In this document: in pieces, positions 1 through 5,575 of the stretch
Layout: the number at the start of each line of letters is the position of its first letter
Numbering within the stretch: position 1 is the stretch's first letter
Assembly: GCA_946478915.1 (NCBI GenBank)
Contig: CAMLER010000238.1
Span: forward strand, 1-7,420
DNA: 7,420 nt
DNA from: an uncultured Chryseolinea sp.
GTDB lineage: Bacteria; Bacteroidota; Bacteroidia; Cytophagales; Cyclobacteriaceae
Direction of reading: 5' to 3'
Notes under the pieces: generated by a model
Seen by the model: the letters and a program-made list of their open reading frames with translations, nothing else
What the model was told of the DNA's origin: nothing
The model's database searches: none
Made by a program: the position numbers and the translations under genes

Positions 1-13
1 TGAACCTCAAGAC
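1..13. repeat. End of a third repeat copy, cut by the left edge
   Basis: The window opens with TGAACCTCAAGAC, which matches TGAACTTCAAGAC at 148-160 with one difference; a CCTGCAT follows shortly after both. This suggests a third heptamer array entering from the left, placing the first two arrays about 147 bases apart. The match is short, so the call is modest. Confidence 0.5.
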
Positions 14-40
14 TTCCTGCATTGCATCATTATTCGTCTG

Positions 41-160
41 GCTATAGTCGTCCTAACGAGACTCTGCACACCGTTCTACATCCGCCTCAAGCTAGTCACA
101 TTAGAACATGCTGCATCGACAAACCTTGAACCTTAAACATGAAACTTTGAACTTCAAGAC
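41..160. repeat. ~120-bp direct repeat, left copy
   Basis: This partner of 737-856 lies in the same orientation. Its array (118-160) reads on the plus strand GACAAAC, CTTGAAC, CTTAAAC, ATGAAAC, TTTGAAC, TTCAAGAC: five heptamers and one octamer, all ending AAC or GAC. No coding sequence adjoins this copy inside the window, unlike the right copy. The two copies now flank the 178-620 block. Confidence 0.7.
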
Positions 161-177
161 GGAATACCTGCATCAAT

Positions 178-206
178 TTTCTACCAATATGTCGTCTCTG
201 ACGGGA
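178..206 (-). repeat. REP-like 29-bp sequence, inverted copy
   Basis: The minus strand of this stretch matches the sequence at 541-569 at 25 of 29 positions. The unit is a small hairpin (TCCC, 4-base loop, GGGA) followed by a conserved tail, ATAT(C/T)GGTAGAAA. The hairpin here is weakened by one substitution (GAGA in place of GGGA), while the tail is intact apart from C to T. It forms the left boundary of the 178-620 block. Confidence 0.8.
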
Positions 207-216
207 CTTTTTATAC

Positions 217-348
217 ACAAATTATACCGGTATGTTATCCTTCGCGTGAGTCTATTAACGGTATCGTATTGCGTTCCTCCGTAATGCACAGCCATACCGT
301 GGATTCTCGGCATAGACAGTCAATATGCAAGAGAAGATATCCATTGCT
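217..348. repeat. Diverged tandem duplication, unit 1 (132 bp)
   Basis: This unit begins ACAAATTATACCGGTAT and is followed without a gap by unit 2, which begins ACAAATTCTACCGGTAT. The most conserved part is the right half: CACAGCCATACCGTGGATTC, then ATAGACAGT, ATGCAAG and GAAGATATCCATT. It contains the perfect 10-bp palindrome ATACCGGTAT (224-233). Small indels shift the reading frame between units, so this is not a conserved protein. Confidence 0.8.
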
Positions 349-521
349 ACAAATTCTACCGGTATTGTTATTCGCGAGTCTACTAGCGGTATTTGCATGT
401 GTCATTTTTAAAGGTGTCTCTTGCACCGGCACATTCATATTATTGCGTTCAATTTGTGACGCACAGCCATACCGTGGATTCCCGGTATAGACAGTTAATC
501 TGCAAGAAGATATCCATTACT
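349..521. repeat. Diverged tandem duplication, unit 2 (173 bp, with extra segment)
   Basis: This unit matches unit 1 from ACAAATTCTACCGG to GAAGATATCCATT but carries about 46 extra bases (about 394-439) between CGGTAT and TATTGCGTTC. Either unit 2 gained this segment or unit 1 lost it. A hairpin ATACCG (469-474) with CGGTAT (483-488), 6 bp with an 8-base loop, is perfect here and has one mismatch in unit 1. Confidence 0.8.
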
Positions 522-540
522 CTAGCACCAGTTATCTGAA

Positions 541-569
541 TCCCGTTAGGGATGACATATCGGTAGAAA
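541..569 (+). repeat. REP-like 29-bp sequence, direct copy 1
   Basis: It contains TCCCGTTAGGGA, a 4-bp stem with a GTTA loop, then TGACATATCGGTAGAAA. It is identical to the copy at 591-619 at 26 of 29 positions and starts exactly 50 bases before it. The layout of a short hairpin plus a conserved unpaired tail is that of REP sequences mobilised by REP-associated tyrosine transposases; that family assignment is inference. Confidence 0.85.
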
Positions 570-590
570 TCAAAGATGAGGTAGGCAGAG

Positions 591-619
591 TCCCGTTAGG
601 GACGTTATATCGGTAGAAA
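591..619 (+). repeat. REP-like 29-bp sequence, direct copy 2
   Basis: With its preceding base pair it can form a 5-bp stem GTCCC-GTTA-GGGAC, the strongest hairpin of the three copies, followed by GTTATATCGGTAGAAA. Together with the inverted copy at 178-206 it makes terminal inverted repeats around 178-620; both ends extend to TTTTCTACC / GGTAGAAAA. No clear target-site duplication is visible next to either end. Confidence 0.85.
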
Positions 620-736
620 AACCCAAAGCCATCCGGACAAGTGCGGTCAGGCACGGCATATTTTTTATAAAGAAGGATAATTTAATTTGGATGTTGTCCC
701 CTATAGGATTACGCCAGAATCTCATAGTTTTTATCA

Positions 737-856
737 ATATGTTCTCTAATGAGACCTGCCACAAACGTTACATCCGGCTCGACCTAATCAGATCACCATG
801 CTCGAGCGAAACCTTGAACCTCAAACATGGAACTCTGAACTTCTAAACTGTCAAAC
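737..856. repeat. ~120-bp direct repeat, right copy
   Basis: On the plus strand this resembles 41-160 along its whole length. Shared landmarks in the same order are (T)CTAAnGAGAC, TACATCCG(G/C)CTC, CATGCT, then the heptamer array AACCTTGAACC, AAACATG and TGAACTTC. The left half (737-805) has several small indels and is more diverged than the array. A 6-bp inverted repeat, GCTCGA (777-782) with TCGAGC (802-807), is present only in this copy. There is no T-run, so it is not an obvious terminator for the heme lipoprotein gene. Confidence 0.7.
806..856 (-). repeat. Heptamer/octamer tandem array abutting the heme lipoprotein stop codon
   Basis: Directly after the TAG stop (859-857) the minus strand reads GTTTGACA, GTTTAGAA, GTTCAGA, GTTCCAT, GTTTGAG, GTTCAAG, GTTTCGC: two 8-base and five 7-base units, each starting GTT(T/C). 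No base lies between the stop codon and the first unit. Units are diverged but the phase is strict. It forms the end of the longer direct repeat at 737-856. Confidence 0.8.
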
Positions 857-3856
857 CTAAAACTCCACACTTTTCAAAAAAGCAATCAGATCCGCCATTT
901 GCTCGATTGATATTTTTTCATTGAGATCGCCAGGCATCATAGACATATTAAGCGCGTTGATTGATTTAATTTCGTTGCGGCTTATGGTTTTGTCCAGGGC
1001 ACCAACATTTCGAAGCGTAATAGCACTCGGCGATTCAGTGGCAATGATTCCTTGAAAAGACTCTCCGTTATTGAGTTCAATAGACCAAAGATCAAATCCA
1101 CTTGAAATTGAAAGATTGGGGTCAAGCGTATTCGCCATAATCGCTGACGGCGACCAGTTATGGACTGTTCCCAGATCCGGGCCTATGGCCACTCCGTTAG
1201 AACTTCTCACCTGATGGCATAACGCACAATTTTCCATGAACACAATTTTACCTTTTTCTGCAGAACCTTTGATCTGAAGAGCTCTTTGATATTCCCGATT
1301 TACACCCTGCTCGTCGTTCTTCGCGAAGATCGAACGGAACCTGTTTCGAAGGTTTTCATTTCGCAGGGTCATGAGCCTTACACGCCTCGGCCAACTAATG
1401 CTTGATGCTGCAATCTTTCCTTTTTCAATCGCATTCAAGAGAATTGCAATACGTCGTTCATCCGTCAGGAGTGTTCTCACACCGGCATCTTGAAGCTGAG
1501 GTGTAAGCAAATCCCACGACTCTAAAAGATAGTCAGAAACCACAGTACCTGGAATTTCGCCCAGCGCCCGCAGCGCGGCGAGTTGAACAGGTAGTGGTTC
1601 TTGCGGGACGACGAGTTTTCGTAGCAGTGTTTCATGAGGTGCTGGATTTCCGATTGCAATCAAGTCAATGGCATCAGCGCGAATTTCCTCTGACTGCGTA
1701 CGATCATTCACGATAGTCAGCGCCCGCACAATGGCGGCGACGGGTAATTTTACTTCGGCTACTGGCATAGCCTGCAATAGGTGAAGTGCGCTCCGTCGTA
1801 CCCTCGGGACAGACGTATTATAAAATGTTTGTAAAATCGCGCTGACATCGGCAGGGTTGAAATGTAGTTCGGTACGGCTATTTTGCAACGCGCTGGCTAT
1901 TCCTTCGAAGATTGCCGATTGGGCAGGGAAGTTCCTGTTGTTCTCAGTCTCCTGAAGATATTCTAATAGTTGCGCGGAGCGCTGACCTTTTGTTGAGGCC
2001 ATTACCTCGATGATTTCTTCCAATAGAGAAATAGAACTATTGTTACCCTCGGTGGTTGTAAGCTTTTTCATTATTTGTTCAGCCAGCAGCTTTGGATTAG
2101 CAGAAGCCGATAGGGCAGCGGCGCGCACCCATTTATCGGTCATATCCCTGAGCAACAATTCCAATCGTATTTCCTCAGCTTCACGGTCATCAATAAATCC
2201 AAGTGTGGACAATAACTGAAATCGAACGGCTGGCGAGGGATCCGATCTTAATTCAAAGAGACTACTGGCAAGTGCAGGCGATGTGCGAAGACGCGGCTCG
2301 GCTAGTTTGATGGCATTTTTGCGAATGCCGGCTTCGGTGTCTCGAAGTGACGTAGCTATTTGCTGATCGTTGAGTTGCTTCATACCTTCCAACGTCCAAA
2401 GGGCATGTAGCCTTCCCATTGTGTTAGTGCTATTAAGCAGGCTATCCAGTAACTTGATAGAGGTTTTGCTTTTCCGATCAACAAGGAGTCGTTGTGCATT
2501 CTGTCGCCACCAGAAGTTGGGATTGCCCAGATGCGATACAAGCTCCCGCTCAGACGCACTTCCTAAGGTCAAGCCATTTGTCCATCTTGGCGGTGGTGCG
2601 TCGCTTTTGCTGATCCGGTAAATTCTGCCCTTATCCCGATCGTTGTATAGCTCGCCCGACTCCACAACTTCTTTTCCCATCCATTCGGGATGTTCGATTA
2701 TCTGGCGGTAATAGTCTACAACGTAAAGCGAACCGTCGGGTCCTACATACATATTTACAGGTCGGAATTTCGCATCGGAAGAAGTAAGGAATTCACGATT
2801 CTTTTTAATTCGACTAGCTGAGAATGTACCACCTTTTTCATTGATCTTATCAACATGAACTAAGTTACTTACGGGCTCTGCAACAAAGGTCACATTTTCG
2901 TTGTAAGGCTCGGGAAATGCTCCACCAAGGTACGTTACCAACCCACATGCAGAGGTGATAACACCAACATCGGTGAGAAGTTGATGCTGTGGATTTATTG
3001 TGGTTGGAAATACTTCCGCCGCATTACCGTGGTCGGATATCGACTGCGTTGCATCTGAAAGCTTGAACGCCGGATTCCGGTCGAGATATCGTTGGGCTAT
3101 AACCTCATGATACACATGATTAGCATTTCCAACAAGCAAATGATTCCCCCATTGATCGAACGTTTGTCCAAACTGCGTGTGACTTGAAAGCTCTTCCAAC
3201 GTCAGGTGATCTGGATTAAATCGCACAGACCTTCCGCGGGCATTTTGTGGTAACCTGGGAGAGGTAGGATTTCCAGGATAATAAATTTCTCGTCCGGCAT
3301 CACCAAATTTCTCGCTGTATATCTCCGTCGTTACTATACCTTCATGTGCAAGGTAAATCCAATTATCAAGGCCAAGCATTGGACTGTTTAAATTGTGTTG
3401 GGGATTGGACAATGCAAATCCCGTGAGCAAGGTGTCAATTACATCCGCCCGGTTGTCGTTATCTGTGTCTTCGAGGTATAAAACATTTGGCGCGGCTGTC
3501 ACGATGACTCCCTTCTTCCAGCGCATAATGCTGTTTGGAAGCACAAGGTTTTCAGCGAATGTAGTGCTCTTGTCCATCACGCCATCTCCATTGGTATCGC
3601 TGAGCAGCTTGATTGATCCACTTCCGCTGATGTCGAGTGGATAGCCGGGCATCTCTACCACATAAAGGCGTCCATATTCATCGATCTCCATGTCCACCGG
3701 ATCTCCAATAAGTGGTTCTGATGCCAGCAATTCTATTTTAAATCCATCTTCAATTTGAAAAGTCGACAATGCTTCATCGATGAGTTCATTTGAGCTATTC
3801 TTTTTGCAGGACAAGAAGACGATAATGAAAAGGACAAGAAATAACTGGGATCTCAT
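857..3856 (-). CDS. PVC-type heme-binding CxxCH lipoprotein (propeller dehydrogenase-like, HEAT repeats, cytochrome c domain)
   Basis: This 999-residue envelope protein has three parts. Residues 1-17 form a lipoprotein signal (MRSQ, hydrophobic core, FLSC with Cys17, then KKN), which supports the start at 3856. Residues about 33-420 match the 'membrane-bound dehydrogenase' beta-propeller of planctomycete/verrucomicrobial proteins: DGFKIELLASEPLIGDPVDMEIDEYGRLYVVEMPGYP (37-73), Ca-loop-like Asp runs DTNGDGVMD (87-95) and DTDNDNRAD (130-138), HTQFGQTFDQWGNHLLVGN (226-244), and DGSLYVVDYYRQIIEHPEW (374-392). Residues about 430-830 are Leu/Ala-rich helical repeats of HEAT type. The C-terminus is a cytochrome c domain with CALCH (877-881) binding heme covalently and a probable Met ligand in MSMMPG (971-976). 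Family knowledge suggests oxidation of a sugar or alcohol with electrons passed to the heme; substrate and cofactor are unproven. A terminator-like hairpin separates it from the SusD-like gene, so it may have its own promoter. No truncation or frameshift is seen. Confidence 0.93.
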   Translation of the reverse strand: MRSQLFLVLFIIVFLSCKKNSSNELIDEALSTFQIEDGFKIELLASEPLIGDPVDMEIDEYGRLYVVEMPGYPLDISGSGSIKLLSDTNGDGVMDKSTTFAENLVLPNSIMRWKKGVIVTAAPNVLYLEDTDNDNRADVIDTLLTGFALSNPQHNLNSPMLGLDNWIYLAHEGIVTTEIYSEKFGDAGREIYYPGNPTSPRLPQNARGRSVRFNPDHLTLEELSSHTQFGQTFDQWGNHLLVGNANHVYHEVIAQRYLDRNPAFKLSDATQSISDHGNAAEVFPTTINPQHQLLTDVGVITSACGLVTYLGGAFPEPYNENVTFVAEPVSNLVHVDKINEKGGTFSASRIKKNREFLTSSDAKFRPVNMYVGPDGSLYVVDYYRQIIEHPEWMGKEVVESGELYNDRDKGRIYRISKSDAPPPRWTNGLTLGSASERELVSHLGNPNFWWRQNAQRLLVDRKSKTSIKLLDSLLNSTNTMGRLHALWTLEGMKQLNDQQIATSLRDTEAGIRKNAIKLAEPRLRTSPALASSLFELRSDPSPAVRFQLLSTLGFIDDREAEEIRLELLLRDMTDKWVRAAALSASANPKLLAEQIMKKLTTTEGNNSSISLLEEIIEVMASTKGQRSAQLLEYLQETENNRNFPAQSAIFEGIASALQNSRTELHFNPADVSAILQTFYNTSVPRVRRSALHLLQAMPVAEVKLPVAAIVRALTIVNDRTQSEEIRADAIDLIAIGNPAPHETLLRKLVVPQEPLPVQLAALRALGEIPGTVVSDYLLESWDLLTPQLQDAGVRTLLTDERRIAILLNAIEKGKIAASSISWPRRVRLMTLRNENLRNRFRSIFAKNDEQGVNREYQRALQIKGSAEKGKIVFMENCALCHQVRSSNGVAIGPDLGTVHNWSPSAIMANTLDPNLSISSGFDLWSIELNNGESFQGIIATESPSAITLRNVGALDKTISRNEIKSINALNMSMMPGDLNEKISIEQMADLIAFLKSVEF

Positions 3857-3916
3857 TTGTGGTGACGCGGATGGTATTAGTTCTGTAGTTGGCTAATAAA
3901 GCTAAGAAAATCGCCG

Positions 3917-3945
3917 CAAACTGATGCGTTTCGTAAGTGCACAAA
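3917..3945 (-). promoter_or_regulatory. Weak candidate Bacteroidota promoter for the heme lipoprotein gene
   Basis: On the minus strand TTTG (3945-3942) is followed after 17 bases by TCAGTTTG (3924-3917), one mismatch from the Bacteroidota -7 consensus TAnnTTTG. It would start transcription roughly 55 bases before the ATG at 3856. The -33 element falls inside the T-tract of the terminator hairpin. T-rich sequence makes chance matches easy, so this is only a candidate. A second partial match, TAGCTTTA nearer the gene, has no properly spaced -33 element. Confidence 0.25.
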
Positions 3946-3989
3946 AAAAGAAGAGGCAACCTTGCACAGGCAGCCTCTTTTTTGTGGAA
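3942..3989. terminator. Probable bidirectional intrinsic terminator
   Basis: The arms AGAGGC (3952-3957) and GCCTCT (3973-3978) pair, with an inner CCT/AGG stem (3960-3962 with 3968-3970) closing a 5-base loop. On the plus strand the stem runs into six T's. On the minus strand it runs into TCTTTTTTT, and the flanking A-tract can extend the stem with A-T pairs. On the minus strand it lies about 150 bases after the SusD-like stop and 100 bases before the heme protein start, so it most likely ends the SusCD transcript. Confidence 0.75.
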
Positions 3990-4072
3990 GTGTATGTTTT
4001 TTATGCCTTAATGATTTATTGTCACCAAATCAAGAAGGCACCAACAAAACGCACTCCTTAAAAATCAAGCAC

Positions 4073-4128
4073 AATCTTCTAATCTTCTAATCTTCTAATC
4101 TTCCAATCTTCTAATCTTCTAATTTTCC
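4073..4128 (-). repeat. Seven tandem 8-bp units directly after the SusD-like stop codon
   Basis: Read in the gene's direction, two bases after the TGA stop come GGAAAATT, AGAAGATT, AGAAGATT, GGAAGATT and then AGAAGATT three times: seven consecutive octamers, five identical. On the plus strand the unit is AATCTTCT. The array is untranslated, has no dyad symmetry and lies between the stop codon and the terminator hairpin, so it would be part of the mRNA 3' end. Copy number in such arrays can change by slippage. No function is known to me. Confidence 0.9.
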
Positions 4129-4130
4129 AA

Positions 4131-5570
4131 TCACTCCACATCCCAGAATAGTTTGGTAGACGCCAAATCGCCACCGATTGATGCAGCAGCGGCATCTCTG
4201 TTGGGTCCATTAAGTGTTTGCTCGTTGATTGGATAGATTATCCGCGTGGGGATCGTTAACCCTACGGGCGCATTGCCGCCAGAAGGAGGCTGCAGTGCAG
4301 GGTAATCTAATCTTCTCCATTCTGTCCACGCATCTATACCACGATTATACAAGGCAATCCATTTTTGGTTTCCGATCTTTTCTTTGAAGTCACTACCTGC
4401 AGTTGCATAGTTCACTTCGGGCTGAGCCAGGTAGTCTGCGGCATCAGCAGCGGAGCCACCCCAATATTCAATGGAAGCTTCGATTGCCTTATTATAATGT
4501 TCTTCCGCGGTGCCTGGAACTGAGTAACCGCGTTCAACAGCTTCTGCAAGAAGAAATTCCACTTCAGAATAATCTAACAGAAGTGCCTCAAAGTCCGGTG
4601 CGATGATCATGTTGCTCACGTGAGAGAAATCAGCATAGGCATTCGCGAATCCGTAGTTTCCACCTTTGTACTCTCCACCAACTGTTGTAAAGTAGGAAGA
4701 TCTTCTCGGATCATTCAAGTCGTTCATGTTATCAATGATGGCACTTGCGATAACGTAATCCTGGCGGGTCGAAAAATTCGGATTAAGGTTAGCAGACAAT
4801 GGATTGTTATTTGGCGGGGAATTCAGGTAGGGGAAACGCGCATTGTCAGCATTACTGGTAAAGACATTGGCAGCTGCCTCTTCCACCAGTTGTTTGGCTT
4901 TTCCATTGTCGACATCAGCGATTATCATTGCCAGTTTCAATTTTAGAGAATTGCCGAATTTGATCCATTGACCGGTATCGCCATCGTATAATACATCAGC
5001 AGCTTCAAAGCCAGTGCTTCCGTCGGCGATTGAGCCGATCGCTGCGTCAAGTCTTTCGAGGATATCTGAATAGATCGTTGCAGCATCATCATATACAGGA
5101 ACGGGATTTTGGAAATCCATGGCTTCCGAATACGGGACGTTACCGAAAGTATTCACGAGCAAGCCCCAGGCGTATACTTCCATAATTTCCAACTGGGCAA
5201 GCATTGTTGTTCTGGTCTCGGCTGCGATCAATTCATCTTCGTTTATCAGTCTTTTTGACTCGCGCAGATCGGAGATCACATCTTTATATAAGGTTTGCCA
5301 AATATTTTGCGGAATGATCCTGGAGGTAAGGTCATACCTTGGTTCCTGCAAGTAGGTGGTAGTCGCCCAGTGCTGTACATATAGGCGAAAGTTGTTTGTA
5401 TTAACATTAGGCGTGGACATCAGATCCGACATCAGCTTTATGGACGCGGTGAAAAAAGTTTCAGGTGGTGCTGTGCTGGGCCTTTTCTGTTCGATGTTGT
5501 AGTCGTCGAGACTGTCGACGCACGAAGTTATCAACACCAGTGAAATGAATGCTATTGCTAATTTTCTCAT
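4131..5570 (-). CDS. SusD/RagB-family outer-membrane lipoprotein, complete
   Basis: This is a 479-residue SusD-type ligand-binding lipoprotein, the lid partner of the transporter just upstream. The N-terminus is a lipoprotein signal peptide: MRK, a hydrophobic stretch (residues 4-13), then lipobox ITSC with Cys17 as the lipidated residue. An Asp-rich segment follows (VDSLDDY, 18-24), resembling the Bacteroidota surface-export signal. This fixes the start at 5570. Family-like features are the helical region with EIMEVYAWGLLVNTFGNVPYSEA (about 128-150), the TPR-type helix YSEVEFLLAEA (334-344), and the C-terminal signature KIGNQKWIALYNRG..AWTEWRRLDYP (about 398-424) followed by IPTRIIYP (440-447). 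These motifs and the length fit the SusD-like_2 type better than the canonical starch-binding SusD; that subfamily call is from memory. The ligand cannot be predicted. Only five bases separate it from the transporter stop, consistent with translational coupling. Confidence 0.96.
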   Translation of the reverse strand: MRKLAIAFISLVLITSCVDSLDDYNIEQKRPSTAPPETFFTASIKLMSDLMSTPNVNTNNFRLYVQHWATTTYLQEPRYDLTSRIIPQNIWQTLYKDVISDLRESKRLINEDELIAAETRTTMLAQLEIMEVYAWGLLVNTFGNVPYSEAMDFQNPVPVYDDAATIYSDILERLDAAIGSIADGSTGFEAADVLYDGDTGQWIKFGNSLKLKLAMIIADVDNGKAKQLVEEAAANVFTSNADNARFPYLNSPPNNNPLSANLNPNFSTRQDYVIASAIIDNMNDLNDPRRSSYFTTVGGEYKGGNYGFANAYADFSHVSNMIIAPDFEALLLDYSEVEFLLAEAVERGYSVPGTAEEHYNKAIEASIEYWGGSAADAADYLAQPEVNYATAGSDFKEKIGNQKWIALYNRGIDAWTEWRRLDYPALQPPSGGNAPVGLTIPTRIIYPINEQTLNGPNRDAAAASIGGDLASTKLFWDVE

Positions 5571-5575
5571 GACTT

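Larger units (their letters stand above)
1..856. other. Long gene-free region made of repeats
   Basis: No convincing coding sequence, tRNA or rRNA was found in these 856 bases. About two thirds is repeated sequence: heptamer-ended direct repeats at 41-160 and 737-856, the REP-bounded block 178-620 and the tandem duplication inside it. In the remainder, 620-736 shows nothing recognisable beyond an A+T-rich stretch (about 660-690), and 14-40 shows nothing at all. The gene to the left of the window is not visible. Confidence 0.75.

Noticed and set aside
235..438. A 67-codon minus-strand ORF
   Set aside because: It overlaps the repeat duplication and has no recognisable domain, signal peptide or conserved frame between units.
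269..490. A 73-codon plus-strand ORF with a hydrophobic middle
   Set aside because: It spans the two tandem units and reads the same conserved bases in two different frames, so it is not a protein family under selection. It has no promoter or neighbour context.
217..521. CRISPR array or integron attC sites
   Set aside because: There are only two long, unequal, diverged units, with no regular spacers, and no attC core-site pattern was seen.
691..708. Possible fourth REP-like copy (minus strand TCCTATAGGGGACAACAT)
   Set aside because: It resembles the hairpin part, but the GGTAGAAA tail is absent and the stem needs a gap. Too weak to list.
570..764. A 64-codon minus-strand ORF
   Set aside because: It runs through a REP-like copy and into the 737-856 repeat; composition and content look like chance.
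777..807. Inverted repeat GCTCGA/TCGAGC as terminator of the heme lipoprotein gene
   Set aside because: The loop is 19 bases, no T-run follows on the minus strand, and the partner repeat copy lacks the inverted repeat.
4620..4946. A 108-codon plus-strand ORF
   Set aside because: It is the antisense shadow of the SusD-like gene, whose frame is fully explained by family motifs. The other plus-strand ORFs inside 857-7420 were rejected for the same reason.
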